A stretch of 64,000 nucleotides of DNA from contig CAJAQB010000011.1 of assembly GCA_903943975.1 (NCBI GenBank), positions 1 through 64,000 of the forward strand, given 5' to 3'. Of this stretch, positions 27,471-40,929 are shown piece after piece. Position 1 is the stretch's first letter, and each line of letters opens with the position of its first letter. The translations under genes were made by a program, and so were the position numbers. The notes beneath the pieces were generated by a model, which was given only the letters and a program-made list of their open reading frames with translations, was not told where the DNA came from and searched no databases. The DNA comes from Synechococcus lacustris (GTDB taxonomy: Bacteria > Cyanobacteriota > Cyanobacteriia > PCC-6307 > Cyanobiaceae).

Positions 27471-27596
27471 ATCGGAATTGCGATATTGTAATTGCGATAT
27501 TGTAATCGCGATATTGTAATCGCGACATCGGAATTGCGATATCAGAATTGCGATATCAGAATCGCGACATCAGAATCGCGAAATCTTAATCGCAAT
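27471..27596. repeat. Tandem repeat, 9 x 14 bp (consensus ATYRGAATYGCGAT)
   Basis: Nine consecutive 14-mers: ATCGGAATTGCGAT, ATTGTAATTGCGAT, ATTGTAATCGCGAT, ATTGTAATCGCGAC, ATCGGAATTGCGAT, ATCAGAATTGCGAT, ATCAGAATCGCGAC, ATCAGAATCGCGAA, ATCTTAATCGCAAT. Confidence 0.95.
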
Positions 27597-27656
27597 TCGA
27601 AACTTAAGTCGAATTATTACCTTCTAATCAGCTACCGCCCCGCAGGTAGCGGCCCA

Positions 27657-28109
27657 TCAGCTGCAGGGAGCTGGTTTATCTGCTTGGTTGGGCCCACCGC
27701 TTGGGTTGAGCAGCATTAGCTGTTGCTGTTCAGCGGCTTGGAAGCCCAGCTGTTCATAGAAACCGCGTTGGTGGGTAGTCATGAGGTAAACCCGCTCCAC
27801 TGCGGCCACGGCTGGGTGCTTCAACAGCGCTTCCACCAGGGCCCGGCCATGGCCCTGACCCTGGTGACTGTCGGCCACCACCACATCCCAGAGCACCGCC
27901 CGATACACCCCATCGCTGCTGGCCCGGCCAAAGCCCAGCAGTTGCTTTCCCTCCCAGAGGCTCACCACCGCCTGACTGCCCCGCAACATGCGCCGCAGAT
28001 CAGCGGGGCTGCGCTGCTGGGCCCAGAAACTGTGCTGCTGCAGGAGCTGCTGCAGGGCAGGCAAGGGCAGACGCCAGCAGCGACCGCTATGGCAGATCAA
28101 ACGGATCAC
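27657..28109 (-). CDS. GNAT family N-acetyltransferase
   Basis: LWDVVVADSHQGQGHGRALVEALLKHPAVAAVERVYLMTTHQRGFYEQLGFQ. Confidence 0.9.
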   Translation of the reverse strand: MIRLICHSGRCWRLPLPALQQLLQQHSFWAQQRSPADLRRMLRGSQAVVSLWEGKQLLGFGRASSDGVYRAVLWDVVVADSHQGQGHGRALVEALLKHPAVAAVERVYLMTTHQRGFYEQLGFQAAEQQQLMLLNPSGGPNQADKPAPCS

Positions 28110-28315
28110 GGGGCAAAGATTAGGCCAGAGGGATACTTCTGTCTGCAGAAAGCATCGGCTTCCTTTGTGTAGACGTCATTTTGTGATACCAGGTTCACGG
28201 TTCTTGTTGGATTTGAGTCGACACTTGGCAGCTTTTGATCTTTATGCCCATGGGGCCCTGCTCTTACTTGTGAATAGATGGAAAATCAGCTTAATTCTAT
28301 CCTTTCGAGTCTTTT

Positions 28316-28370
28316 CCCCCTTCAGTCCCCCTTCAGTCCCTCTTCTATCCCTCTCCTGTCCCTTTCCTGT
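28316..28370. repeat. Tandem repeat, 5 x 11 bp pyrimidine-rich
   Basis: CCCCCTTCAGT, CCCCCTTCAGT, CCCTCTTCTAT, CCCTCTCCTGT, CCCTTTCCTGT. Confidence 0.8.
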
Positions 28371-28443
28371 CCCGCCTACTCAAAACTCCTGCCTCCATTA
28401 GCTGCTCCCGTCTGGATTCGGGGCCCCTTTGGCGCTGCCTGAG

Positions 28444-28507
28444 CTGGCTGCATTGCCAACTGGTTGCACTGCCAACTGGTTGCACTGCCAGCTAGCCGCT
28501 TTGCCTA
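28444..28507. repeat. Tandem repeat, about 4 x 16 bp
   Basis: CTGGCTGCATTGCCAA, CTGGTTGCACTGCCAA, CTGGTTGCACTGCCAG, CTAGCCGCTTTGCCTA. Confidence 0.8.
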
Positions 28508-28874
28508 GTCATTGCCCTGTTTACTCTGCTGCGCTGCCTATGTGATTGTCTTTCCCTGGCCGATTTTGCGTTCCGTACGGCCTGTACAGAATCCGAAATC
28601 GCCACCAACAACACTCCGCACACCCGCGGCTTCGGGGCATACCGCCTGCAGACACCAACGGCCCCAAGGCCCATCACCAATCTCAGTCTCAATGTCAGTC
28701 CCTATCCCCATCACTCCCTATCCCCGCCTGCCCCTCAGCCCTCGTCAGCTCAGCCCTCGCCCCAGGGACAGCTGTAGGCGATAGGGATCCCTTGAAACCC
28801 TTGCCACCACTGGTGTTTTCCGCTACGCCAGCGGCTTTGCGGTGGTAGGCTGTTCCTAATCACTGGTTCGTTTC

Positions 28875-31709
28875 ATGCTCAAGCTCCTGCTGGGTGATCC
28901 CAACGCCCGCAAGCTGAAGCGTTACCAGCCCCTGGTATCAGACATAAACCTGTTGGAGGAGGACATCGCCCCCCTCTCCGACGATGAGCTGCGCTCCCGC
29001 ACCGGCCAGTTTCGCCAGCAGCTGCAAGCTGCCGCTACCCCCGCCCGCCAGCGGCAGTTGCTGGATGAGCTGCTGCCGGAGGCCTTTGCCGTGGTGCGTG
29101 AGGCCGGCAAGCGGGTGCTGGGCATGCGCCACTTTGACGTGCAGCTGCTGGGCGGCATGGTGCTGCACGACGGCCAGATCGCTGAGATGAAAACTGGCGA
29201 GGGCAAAACCCTGGTGGCCACCCTGCCCGCCTATCTCAATGCCCTCAGCGGCCGCGGCGTCCATGTGGTCACCGTTAACGATTACTTGGCCCGCCGGGAT
29301 GCCGAGTGGATGGGCCAGGTGCACCGTTTCCTTGGGCTCAGCGTTGGCTTGATCCAGCAGGACATGAGCCCTGCTGAACGCCGTAAAAATTATGCCTGCG
29401 ATGTTACCTATGCCACTAACAGTGAGCTGGGTTTTGATTATCTGCGCGATAATATGGCCACTGATATCAGTGAGGTGGTGCAGCGTGAATTTAATTATTG
29501 CGTGATAGACGAGGTGGATTCGATCCTTGTTGATGAAGCTCGAACACCGCTGATTATCTCGGGTCAGGTGGAACGGCCCCAGGAAAAATATCAACAGGCC
29601 GCTGCCCTTGCCCTGCAGCTGGAACGCTCGGCTGAACTGGGCAAGGATGGGATCGATCCCGAGGGGGATTATGAAGTTGACGAGAAACAGCGCAATGTAA
29701 CTCTCACTGATGAGGGTTATGCCAAGACTGAGCAGTTGCTGGGTGTCACTGATCTATTTGATGCCGCCGACCCCTGGGCCCATTATATAAATAATGCGCT
29801 TAAAGCTAAGGAATTGTTTATTAAAGACGTTAATTATATTGTGCGCTCCGCCGAGGTGGTGATTGTTGATGAATTCACCGGTCGGGTGATGCCTGGTCGC
29901 CGCTGGAGTGATGGCTTGCACCAGGCGGTGGAGGCGAAGGAGGGCCTAGCGATTCAGCCCGAAACCCAAACCCTCGCCAGCATCACCTATCAGAACTTCT
30001 TCCTTCTATATCCCCGTTTGGCCGGTATGACCGGTACGGCTAAAACTGAGGAGGTGGAATTTGAGAAAACCTACAAGCTCGAAGTGGCTGTGGTGCCCAC
30101 CAATCGCACTCGCTCCCGCAAAGATATCGTTGACCAGGTATACAAAACCGAATCAGCTAAATGGCGGGCCGTGGCCCTAGAAACCGCTGAATTCCATAGG
30201 GCCGGCCGGCCCGTACTGGTGGGTACCACCAGCGTTGAGAAATCCGAGTTGCTCTCCACCCTGCTGCAGGAACAAGGCATCCCCCACAACCTGCTAAACG
30301 CCAAGCCAGAAAACGTCGAGCGGGAGGCTGAGATCATTGCCCAGGCGGGCCGCGCCGGTGCAGTCACCATCGCCACCAACATGGCCGGCCGTGGCACAGA
30401 CATCATCCTGGGGGGCAACAGCGATTACATGGCCCGGCTCAAGGTGCGTGAAATCCTGTTGCCCCGTTTGGTGCGTCCCGAGGAGGGCCACCGGCCGCCG
30501 GTACCCCTGCAGCGCGAAGCAAACAGCGGCTTTGCCGCCAGCACCGCAAACCCAGCCAAACCCCCCAGTGAAGCCAGGGCCATTGGCAATCTCTACCCCT
30601 GTCAACTCTCCTCCGACACCGACGAGGCCCTGGGGGAAGTGGCCCGCCAGTTGGTGAAACTTTGGGGAGACCGCTCGCTCACGGTGCTGGAGCTGGAGGA
30701 TCGCATCACCAGCGCCGCCGAAAAGGCCCCCTCTGAGGATGCCGGCATCCTGCAGTTACGCCAGGTGATTGCCCAGATCCGCGCTGACTACGACAGTGTG
30801 ATCGCCACCGAACAGTCGCGGGTGCGGGAATCGGGCGGGTTGCATGTGATCGGCACCGAACGCCATGAATCGCGCCGCGTTGATAACCAACTGCGGGGCC
30901 GGGCTGGCCGCCAGGGGGATCCCGGTAGCACCCGTTTCTTCCTTTCCCTAGAAGACAACCTGCTGCGCATCTTTGGCGGTGATCGGGTGGCGGGCCTGAT
31001 GAATGCCTTCCGGGTGGAGGAAGACATGCCGATCGAATCAGGCATGCTCACCCGCTCCCTTGAGGGGGCCCAGAAGAAGGTGGAAACCTATTACTACGAC
31101 ATCCGCAAGCAGGTTTTTGAATACGACGAGGTGATGAATAACCAGCGCCGGGCCGTTTATGCCGAACGCCGGCGGGTGCTGGAGGGCCGTGAGCTGAAGC
31201 GGCAGGTGCTGGGCTACGGCGAACGCACCATGGACGACATCGTTGAGGCCTATGTGAACCCTGAGTTGCCGCCTGAGGAGTGGGACCTCAGCCGTTTAAC
31301 TGAGAAGGTGAAGGAGTTTGTTTATCTACTCCAAGACCTGCAACCCCAGCAGCTCCAAGGCCTCAATATGGAGGAACTCAAGGCCTTCCTGCATGAGCAG
31401 CTTAGGAATGCCTATGACCTCAAGGAAGTGGAAATTGAACAGCTGCGCCCAGGCCTAATGCGTGAGGCGGAGCGTTTCTTTATTCTTCAGCAGATTGATA
31501 CCCTCTGGCGGGAACATCTGCAGAGCATGGATGCCCTGCGGGAATCCGTGGGTCTGCGCGGCTATGGCCAGAAGGATCCCTTGATTGAATATAAAAACGA
31601 AGGCTACGACATGTTCCTAGAAATGATGACCCAGATGCGGCGCAACGTGATCTATTCGATGTTCATGTTCCAGCCCCAGCCGGCCGTTAGCGATGAAGTA
31701 GCCGTTTAA
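28875..31709 (+). CDS. secA: Preprotein translocase subunit SecA
   Basis: [86 protein letters not shown]. Confidence 0.98.
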   Translation: MLKLLLGDPNARKLKRYQPLVSDINLLEEDIAPLSDDELRSRTGQFRQQLQAAATPARQRQLLDELLPEAFAVVREAGKRVLGMRHFDVQLLGGMVLHDGQIAEMKTGEGKTLVATLPAYLNALSGRGVHVVTVNDYLARRDAEWMGQVHRFLGLSVGLIQQDMSPAERRKNYACDVTYATNSELGFDYLRDNMATDISEVVQREFNYCVIDEVDSILVDEARTPLIISGQVERPQEKYQQAAALALQLERSAELGKDGIDPEGDYEVDEKQRNVTLTDEGYAKTEQLLGVTDLFDAADPWAHYINNALKAKELFIKDVNYIVRSAEVVIVDEFTGRVMPGRRWSDGLHQAVEAKEGLAIQPETQTLASITYQNFFLLYPRLAGMTGTAKTEEVEFEKTYKLEVAVVPTNRTRSRKDIVDQVYKTESAKWRAVALETAEFHRAGRPVLVGTTSVEKSELLSTLLQEQGIPHNLLNAKPENVEREAEIIAQAGRAGAVTIATNMAGRGTDIILGGNSDYMARLKVREILLPRLVRPEEGHRPPVPLQREANSGFAASTANPAKPPSEARAIGNLYPCQLSSDTDEALGEVARQLVKLWGDRSLTVLELEDRITSAAEKAPSEDAGILQLRQVIAQIRADYDSVIATEQSRVRESGGLHVIGTERHESRRVDNQLRGRAGRQGDPGSTRFFLSLEDNLLRIFGGDRVAGLMNAFRVEEDMPIESGMLTRSLEGAQKKVETYYYDIRKQVFEYDEVMNNQRRAVYAERRRVLEGRELKRQVLGYGERTMDDIVEAYVNPELPPEEWDLSRLTEKVKEFVYLLQDLQPQQLQGLNMEELKAFLHEQLRNAYDLKEVEIEQLRPGLMREAERFFILQQIDTLWREHLQSMDALRESVGLRGYGQKDPLIEYKNEGYDMFLEMMTQMRRNVIYSMFMFQPQPAVSDEVAV

Positions 31710-32490
31710 CAGCGGTTCTTAGGCTGTGGTCCCGCAGGTATTTATTTTCTGCCTGGGCCTGTTGCAGTTGTTGTTTGTAGGGCCGCAGGTCGGTTTCGCC
31801 GAAGGTACTGTCTGGTCGCAGTTGGGCCAGCTGTTCTAGCAGTTGTCCCTTGGCCGTGAGTAGCGCTGCCACCTCGCTGAATTGGGCGTGCCAGGCCGGT
31901 GCCGCAGCGGCGTAGGTGGCGATGCCGAGGCCATGGCCATTTAGTACCTCCACGGTATGTACATCGGTCGCGCCTTTTAGTTCCTCCCAGAGTTGCCACA
32001 CACCAAAATCCCGTTCGCGCACATTTATGTCGTGGAACAGGATTGTGCCGCCGGGTTTTAGCTTCGGCAGCCAGGTGTTGAGGTCATGCTGCACCGCTGC
32101 GTAGGTGTGTAGACCATCGATATGGATCAGGTCGAGCGACTGGGGGGCAAAGTGAGTGGCCGCCTCATCAAAGCTGCTGCGCACCAGGCGACTGCGTTGG
32201 CTGTGCTGCTGTTGCTGTTCCAGCGATACCCGTTGGAACACCTCCTCGCCGTAGGCGCCGGCATGCTCATCCCCCTGCCAATTGTCTACGGCATACACAA
32301 AGCTGTGCTCAGAAAAGGCGGCGGCGGCCTCACAGAAGCTGAAAAAGGAAACGCCGTAATGGCTGCCTAGTTCCACGATCAAGCCAGGCTGCAGCTGGGC
32401 CACCAGCCAGTGGGCGATCGGCACATGTTCCCACCAGCTGGAGGGGGCCCGGTAGCTGGGATTGAGGCCGAGGGAGCGTAGGGACTGCAT
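31687..32490 (-). CDS. Class I SAM methyltransferase (Methyltransf_24-like)
   Basis: [59 protein letters not shown]. Confidence 0.8.
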   Translation of the reverse strand: MQSLRSLGLNPSYRAPSSWWEHVPIAHWLVAQLQPGLIVELGSHYGVSFFSFCEAAAAFSEHSFVYAVDNWQGDEHAGAYGEEVFQRVSLEQQQQHSQRSRLVRSSFDEAATHFAPQSLDLIHIDGLHTYAAVQHDLNTWLPKLKPGGTILFHDINVRERDFGVWQLWEELKGATDVHTVEVLNGHGLGIATYAAAAPAWHAQFSEVAALLTAKGQLLEQLAQLRPDSTFGETDLRPYKQQLQQAQAENKYLRDHSLRTAVKRLLHR

Positions 32491-33629
32491 CAGGGTTTGG
32501 CGCCGCTGAAGGAATGGCGCAGTTTGCGTAGCAAGCTGCCTGCGGCACGATAGGGCCTGGTCAATTTCCAGCTGCGGCTGTTTTTTAGGGCCCTCAGTAG
32601 CTGTTCGGCTGGGTTGTCGTGTTGCCCCTGCCCATGGGCTGTTGGGGTTGCCGTGAGCAATTCTTTGGCGGAGTAGCTGCTGGCGGCCTGCACCAGGGCC
32701 GTGCGACTGAGGCCACTGCAGGGGTGGGCCTGGCTAGGAGCGTCTTTTTGCAGGTGCACAATGAACTCAAGGCCATGTTCACAGATGTCATGCACCTGGA
32801 GTTCTTTCACTAAGCCAAGCATCCTTAGATCCGCCAGGATCAGGCAAAAGCTGGCCGGGTTGAAGCAGTGGCAGTGGGCATCGATGTAGCGGCTTTTGAT
32901 ATCTGCCTGTAGCTGTTCAAACCAAGCAATCTTGTTGAATTCAGGGTTGGTTTGAAATGGCTCCAGCTCAGTCCAGATCAGGCTTACATCGTTGGGCTCC
33001 AGCTGGGGGCTGGCAATGGGAGAACCGTCTATCTTCTTGGCGCCTAGGCAGATATGGTTAAAAACGGTGCCCAGGCTCGGTTGGGCCTGTTGGTTTATGT
33101 AGGCATCAATCAGGCTGCCACTGCTGGAGAGGGGCTTGTAGAGATCAAAGCAGCGGGTGTGGATTGGGATCGCCATGGTGAGCGATCCCCCTGGCCGCAG
33201 CAGGATTTCAGCATCCTGAAGAAACTGAATCGGATTTGGCAGATGTTCGAAATGGTGGGAAGTAACGATGTAATCGAGCACGCCACTGACGGGAGTGAAC
33301 GCCGCTGCTGAGCTTGGAGGCTTCGCGGTGCTGTTGTTGGAGCTATTTTCAAAGCGTCCGCTGCAGCTGATTGCCTCAAGCAGTGGTTTGCTGGAGACGA
33401 TATCTACCTCTTCTATGTCGTCAAAATATGGATATACATTGGGGTCTTTGGCGTAATTCTTGATTAGCTGATCGCGGCTAAATACATCTAGAGTGGTTAC
33501 ATTAAAACCTTTTTTCTTTGGGCAGATCGGCCTGAAAAATGGCCCCACCTCCAGGCCAGCTTTTTGCTTTGAGGCCCCCCGGCGCAGCTCCTGGAGCCGG
33601 TCACCCGCCTGTCGAAACACGACCGCCAT
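32490..33629 (-). CDS. SAM-dependent methyltransferase domain protein
   Basis: AGLEVGPFFRPICPKKKGFNVTTLDVF and DYIVTSHHFEHLPNPIQFLQDAEILLRPGGSLTMAIP. Confidence 0.75.
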   Translation of the reverse strand: MAVVFRQAGDRLQELRRGASKQKAGLEVGPFFRPICPKKKGFNVTTLDVFSRDQLIKNYAKDPNVYPYFDDIEEVDIVSSKPLLEAISCSGRFENSSNNSTAKPPSSAAAFTPVSGVLDYIVTSHHFEHLPNPIQFLQDAEILLRPGGSLTMAIPIHTRCFDLYKPLSSSGSLIDAYINQQAQPSLGTVFNHICLGAKKIDGSPIASPQLEPNDVSLIWTELEPFQTNPEFNKIAWFEQLQADIKSRYIDAHCHCFNPASFCLILADLRMLGLVKELQVHDICEHGLEFIVHLQKDAPSQAHPCSGLSRTALVQAASSYSAKELLTATPTAHGQGQHDNPAEQLLRALKNSRSWKLTRPYRAAGSLLRKLRHSFSGAKP

Positions 33630-33631
33630 GC

Positions 33632-34339
33632 TTAGATCCCGCTGCCCTCCAGGAACTCCAGGATCTCACGGTCCTTGAGGCTTTGGGAGGTGCCCCCCGG
33701 TTGGCCGCCGCGGCGCTGTTGTTCAAGGGCATTTTCTAGGGCATCGATCCGTTCCATCAGGTTGCGGATCACCTGGGCCTCTGCATCGGGCAGCTGCGAG
33801 TGGGCCAGGGGGTCGATGCGTACGCCCGATTGGTGGATCACCCGCCCCGGTACCCCTACCACCGTGCAATCGTGCTCCACATCCCGCAACAGCACTGAAC
33901 CGGCGCCGATGCGGGTGTTGGCGCCCACGCTTATGGCCCCCAGCACCTTGGCGCCGGCCCCCACGATCACGTTTTCGCCAAGGCTGGGGTGGCGTTTGCC
34001 GGTTTGTTTGCCGGTGCCCCCCAGGGTTACCCCCTGGAAAAGCAGGCAGCGGTTGCCGATTACCGCTGTTTCACCGATCACCACCCCCATGCCGTGGTCG
34101 ATGAATACACCACTGCCGATCTGGGCGCCCGGGTGAATCTCAATGCCGGTAATTAGCCGCCCCAGTTGCGACAGCAGGCGCGGCAACAGCGGCAGCCCCA
34201 GTTGCCAGAGGCGATGGCTGAAACGATGCAGGCTGAGGGCATGCAGACCCGGGTAGCAGAGCAGGATCTCCGCCAGGCTGCGGGCCGCCGGGTCCCGTTC
34301 GCGGATGATGGCGATATCGGTTTTGATTGTTTGCAACAT
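33632..34339 (-). CDS. cysE: Serine O-acetyltransferase
   Basis: IEIHPGAQIGSGVFIDHGMGVVIGETAVIGNRCLLFQGVTLGGTGKQTGKRHPSLGENVIVGAGAKVLG. Confidence 0.95.
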   Translation of the reverse strand: MLQTIKTDIAIIRERDPAARSLAEILLCYPGLHALSLHRFSHRLWQLGLPLLPRLLSQLGRLITGIEIHPGAQIGSGVFIDHGMGVVIGETAVIGNRCLLFQGVTLGGTGKQTGKRHPSLGENVIVGAGAKVLGAISVGANTRIGAGSVLLRDVEHDCTVVGVPGRVIHQSGVRIDPLAHSQLPDAEAQVIRNLMERIDALENALEQQRRGGQPGGTSQSLKDREILEFLEGSGI

Positions 34340-34360
34340 CGCTCTAGATAAGGGCGGTGT

Positions 34361-35416
34361 TCATGCTGTAGCGCCTTCCCCCTGGGGGCTGTCTAGGCCA
34401 ATTTCCTTGCGCAGCATGTCGATGGTGCTGGCCCCCAGATAACTCTGGGCGCAATGCACCTGCGGTAAGCGCATCAACTGGGAGCGATTTTGGCGCAAGG
34501 TTTGTTCCACCAGGGGCAGGCTGGGGCGGTCGCAGAGCACATGGCTGGCGGCGCGGCATAGGGCCAGCAGGCGGCTGCCCACATCCGGGGAGGCGGTCAT
34601 CACCAGCAGTTCCTGGCCCCGCATCGAGTGCAGGATCACCTCCGCCGCCCGCAGGATGCCGGGGCTGATGCTCACCAAACCCACGCAGCTGCCGGCCCGC
34701 AGTTCCTTGAGCAGGTTGAGTTCGTGGCGGAAGTCGTTGAGGTCTACGGCCACAGCCCGCACCCCATGTTGTTTGGCCAGTTCCTCCACGGGTTGGAGGA
34801 AGTAGCGACTGGTTACCACCGTGCCGTTGTTGGAGGTTTCCAGCACCGCCTCCAGCTCCTCCAGGGGCACCACTTCCACGGGCACATCGAGGTTGGGGGC
34901 CAGTTCCTCGGCGATCAGCATCGAGGCGCCGATGTCCTCCCGGGGGGTGCTCACCAGCACCCGGGCGCCACAGCGCAGGCGCCAGTCGATCTCGCGGGTG
35001 AGCAGTTCGCGGGCCTGCTGCAGCGTGCAGCCGGCATTGAGTAGGCCATCGATGCTGCGGCGCACCTCCTGGTCGATGTCTGGGCGGATCCGGGTGCGGG
35101 GGCCGGCGGGTACCTTGATTTCCCGCGGTTTCTGCTGGTCACGCACGTAGATGCCGGAGCCGGCCATGGCTTCCACCACCCCGTCGTTTTCCAGCTGCCG
35201 ATAAACCTTGCTGATTGTGTTGCGGTGCAGGCCGGTTTGCATGGCCAGCTGTCGGGTACTAGGTAACCGGTGCCCTGGTGGGAAGTGACGGGCGGCGATG
35301 GCGAAGCAGATCTGGTTGTACAGCTGCGTCGACGCCGGGATGTCGCTCTCCTGTTGGATGTGAAAACGCACGCTGGTGTGTGACAGCAGCTCGACTGCGC
35401 CACGGTAGATGCCCAC
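34361..35416 (-). CDS. GntR-family transcriptional regulator
   Basis: STQLYNQICFAIAARHFPPGHRLPSTRQLAMQTGLHRNTISKVYRQLENDGVVEAMAGSGIYV; GTG start at 35416 preferred over the 585-aa ORF that overlaps the next gene. Confidence 0.85.
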   Translation of the reverse strand: MGIYRGAVELLSHTSVRFHIQQESDIPASTQLYNQICFAIAARHFPPGHRLPSTRQLAMQTGLHRNTISKVYRQLENDGVVEAMAGSGIYVRDQQKPREIKVPAGPRTRIRPDIDQEVRRSIDGLLNAGCTLQQARELLTREIDWRLRCGARVLVSTPREDIGASMLIAEELAPNLDVPVEVVPLEELEAVLETSNNGTVVTSRYFLQPVEELAKQHGVRAVAVDLNDFRHELNLLKELRAGSCVGLVSISPGILRAAEVILHSMRGQELLVMTASPDVGSRLLALCRAASHVLCDRPSLPLVEQTLRQNRSQLMRLPQVHCAQSYLGASTIDMLRKEIGLDSPQGEGATA

Positions 35417-35458
35417 GGCCCAGGTGACAATTGCTGGCCTGTCATACGGGCGTGTGCC

Positions 35459-36184
35459 GTGACTGTGCCTGTTGCCCCTTCCAGCGGATCTTGGCTGGAA
35501 ATCCCCGGCCCCGATTGTGTTTTGCGTTGTTGGTGGGCGGCGCCAGCGGCCCCCCGGGGCTTGATCCTGGTGTTGCCGGAGGTGTTTGGCATCAACGGCT
35601 GGCTGCGCAGCGTGGCCGAGCGCCTGCGGGGCGAGGGCTATGCCGCCTTGGTGCTGCCCCTGTTTGCCCGCACTGCCCCTGGGCTGGAGCTGGGCTATGA
35701 CGCCGCCGGCCTGGCCGAGGGCCGTGGTCACCGCGACCTGGTCACGGAGGGGCAGTTCCTGGCCGATGCCGAGGCGGTGCTGGCCTGGGTGGCCCTGCAG
35801 CCCCAGCTGGCTGGCCTGCCGCTGGGCGCTGTGGGCTTTTGCTTTGGGGGACACCTGGCCTGGCCCTTGGCAACCCTGCCGGCCCTGCAGGCCAGCTGTG
35901 CCTTCTACGGCGCTAGGCCACCCCTGGCGCTGGCGCCAAGGATCCAGGGGCGCTTCTGGGCCTTCTGCGGCGAGCAAGACCCGTTGATACCCGCCGCAGA
36001 CCAGGACGCCATCCGCGAGGCCCTGGCCGCCGCCGATCCCCCAGGCCAACGCCTTCAATTCTTTTTGGCCCCGGGGGCGGGCCATGGTTATCTCTGCGAT
36101 CAGCGGGCTGATTTCCACCCCGAGGCCGCCGCCGAGGGTTGGCGGCGGCTGTTGGAGCTGTTTAGCTCGATGCCACTTCCGTAG
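35459..36184 (+). CDS. Dienelactone hydrolase family protein
   Basis: [54 protein letters not shown]. Confidence 0.9.
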   Translation: MTVPVAPSSGSWLEIPGPDCVLRCWWAAPAAPRGLILVLPEVFGINGWLRSVAERLRGEGYAALVLPLFARTAPGLELGYDAAGLAEGRGHRDLVTEGQFLADAEAVLAWVALQPQLAGLPLGAVGFCFGGHLAWPLATLPALQASCAFYGARPPLALAPRIQGRFWAFCGEQDPLIPAADQDAIREALAAADPPGQRLQFFLAPGAGHGYLCDQRADFHPEAAAEGWRRLLELFSSMPLP

Positions 36185-36815
36185 CCGTTGCGTATGGGGA
36201 GCCGGGGGTGGTGACCGGAATGGTGCGCACCGCCCTGGTGGGTTCGGGCTTGTCCTTATTGAGCGGGCTGCGGCGGGGGCCGAGGAACATGATCATGTTG
36301 CGGCCCTCCCGCTTCGGTTCCTGTTGCAATTCAGCGTTTTCTTCCAGGTCTTTGGCCATGCGGAACAACAGCTGTTCGGCTAGGGCCGTGTGCTGAATTT
36401 CGCGGCCGCGGAAGATCACCGTGCACTTCACCTTGTCGCCGGCCTTGAGGAAGCGCACAGCTTGACCAATGCGCACTTGGTAGTCGTGCTCATCGATCTT
36501 GTAGCGCATCTTCACCTCTTTTACTTCGGTTTGATGCGACTTTTTCTTGGTTTCCTTCGCCTTCTTTTCTTGCTCGAATTTGAACTTGCCATAGTCCATG
36601 ATCCGGCAGACGGGCGGATCAGCTTTTTCGCTCACCAGCACTAGATCTAGTTCCCGCTCGCGGGCTACATCAAGGGCAGCTTCTCTGGTGATTACCCCCA
36701 GCTGACTACCGTCCGCATCCACCACCCGCAGGCTGGGGTAGCTGATCCGATCGTTGATGTTGGGAAGTTCCCGAACGGGGGCGCGGCGGTCAAAACGGGG
36801 GCGGGGTGGGGCCAT
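36162..36815 (-). CDS. infC: Translation initiation factor IF-3
   Basis: [68 protein letters not shown]. Confidence 0.97.
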   Translation of the reverse strand: MAPPRPRFDRRAPVRELPNINDRISYPSLRVVDADGSQLGVITREAALDVARERELDLVLVSEKADPPVCRIMDYGKFKFEQEKKAKETKKKSHQTEVKEVKMRYKIDEHDYQVRIGQAVRFLKAGDKVKCTVIFRGREIQHTALAEQLLFRMAKDLEENAELQQEPKREGRNMIMFLGPRRSPLNKDKPEPTRAVRTIPVTTPGSPYATATEVASS

Positions 36816-36879
36816 TCAGTCGGGCGAGGGGGGCTGTCTGCGAACAGGTGACCCTTCACCCTAAACGTCGGTCAGCCAT

Positions 36880-39882
<3,003 letters not shown>

Positions 39883-39883
<1 letters not shown>

Positions 39884-40173
39884 TGCCCTTGCGTTGGGCC
39901 TGGTTGTTGGGGCTGGCCCTGTTGGCCCCCGTTGCCCTGCCCGCCGGTGGGGCCGATCGCGATCGCCCTGGCCTACGGCGCCGTGGGTCGGGGGAACCCT
40001 TCTTTGCCCTGGGGGGCCAGCGCCTGCAGGTGTCCCCCCACCACCAGGCGCCGCAGTTGGCGGCCGCTGATGCCGCCCTGCCCCTGGAGCTGCTCACCAC
40101 CTGGTGGGATGGCCGCGGTGAGCGTTGGTTGCGGGTGCGCCAGGGCAGCCGTCGCGGCTGGTTGCCCGGTTGA
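39883..40173 (+). CDS. Small secreted/SH3-like hypothetical protein
   Basis: ATG overlaps gyrB TGA; hydrophobic N-terminal signal-like segment LRWAWLLGLALLAPVALPAGGA. Confidence 0.5.
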
Positions 40174-40177
40174 GTTA

Positions 40178-40546
40178 ATGGTGCGCGACATTTTGTTGGT
40201 TTCGATCGGGGCGGTGCCGGGCGCCTGGTTGCGCTTTCGCCTGGTGAACCATTTCGAGCCGATGATTCCGGCCAAGCACTGGGCCACCTTTGGCGTGAAC
40301 CTGGTGGCTTCCTTTGCCCTGGGGCTGTTGGTGGCCCTCGATCAGCGCTGTGGTGCCAGCCAGCTGCTGCTGCTGCTGGCCACTGGTTTCCTCGGCAGCC
40401 TCAGCACCTTTTCCACCTTCATCGTGGAGGTGCTCCTGCTGGTGCGGAAGCGGGCCCCTGCTGATGCCCTGCTGCTGGCCCTGGCTTCTGTGGTTACCGG
40501 TTTATTGGCGGTGGAAATGGGCCTCTGGCTTGGGGGGATGCCATGA
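40178..40546 (+). CDS. crcB: CrcB/Fluc fluoride channel subunit 1
   Basis: VSIGAVPGAWLRFRLVNHF...TFGVNLVASFALGLL...LLLATGFLGSLSTFSTFIVEV. Confidence 0.9.
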   Translation: MVRDILLVSIGAVPGAWLRFRLVNHFEPMIPAKHWATFGVNLVASFALGLLVALDQRCGASQLLLLLATGFLGSLSTFSTFIVEVLLLVRKRAPADALLLALASVVTGLLAVEMGLWLGGMP

Positions 40547-40929
40547 GCCTGCGACTCGAAGCTAGGGACCTGCTGTTGGTGGCCCTGGGGGCGGTGCCGG
40601 GGGCCTTGTTGCGTTGGCAGGCGGGCGTCCACCTGGCGCCAGTGCTGCCCTTTGGTTCCGCCGGGGCGGATCTGCTGGTGAACCTGATCGGGGCGGCTTT
40701 GCTCGGTTGGTTGGCGGCAGCTCCGACCGTGGCCCCACGCCTGTCGCTGGCCTTGGGCATCGGCTTCTGTGGTTCGCTCACCACCTTCTCCTCCTGGATG
40801 CTGGACATGGCCCTGTTGCAGCGCCACGGCCACAGCCTTGAGGCCCTGGCTGTGCTGCTGCTCAGCCTTGGCCTCGGACTGCTGGCCGCCGCTGGCGGCT
40901 ATGGCCTCAGGCTCAGGCGGCAGCGCTGA
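40543..40929 (+). CDS. crcB: CrcB/Fluc fluoride channel subunit 2
   Basis: LLVALGAVPGALLRWQAGVHL...GADLLVNLIGAALLGWL...LGIGFCGSLTTFSSWMLDM. Confidence 0.9.
   Translation: MSLRLEARDLLLVALGAVPGALLRWQAGVHLAPVLPFGSAGADLLVNLIGAALLGWLAAAPTVAPRLSLALGIGFCGSLTTFSSWMLDMALLQRHGHSLEALAVLLLSLGLGLLAAAGGYGLRLRRQR

Noticed and set aside
27471-27596. Possible CRISPR array
   Set aside because: Units are contiguous 14-mers with no unique spacers and no cas genes nearby; a tandem repeat, not CRISPR.
27631-27651. GCTACC...GGTAGC hairpin between the repeat array and the GNAT gene
   Set aside because: Only a 6-bp stem with no clear poly-T; insufficient evidence for terminator or RNA.
27492-27719. 75-aa ORF across the 14-bp array
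   Set aside because: Array period is not a multiple of three, so the peptide has no maintained repeat; no support for coding.
30450-30840. Insertion in the C-terminal half of SecA (residues around [18 protein letters not shown]...)
   Set aside because: An insertion in this region is, as far as I recall, common in cyanobacterial SecA; not treated as novel.
35417-36118. N-terminal 234 residues of the 585-aa ORF 34361-36118
   Set aside because: This extension is antisense to the dienelactone hydrolase gene and has low-complexity composition; the GntR protein plausibly starts at GTG 35416.
39955-39966. GCGATCGC (HIP1) octamers, e.g. here and near 20066, 25868, 47096, 53350
   Set aside because: HIP1 is a well-known overrepresented cyanobacterial palindrome; only scattered copies seen.
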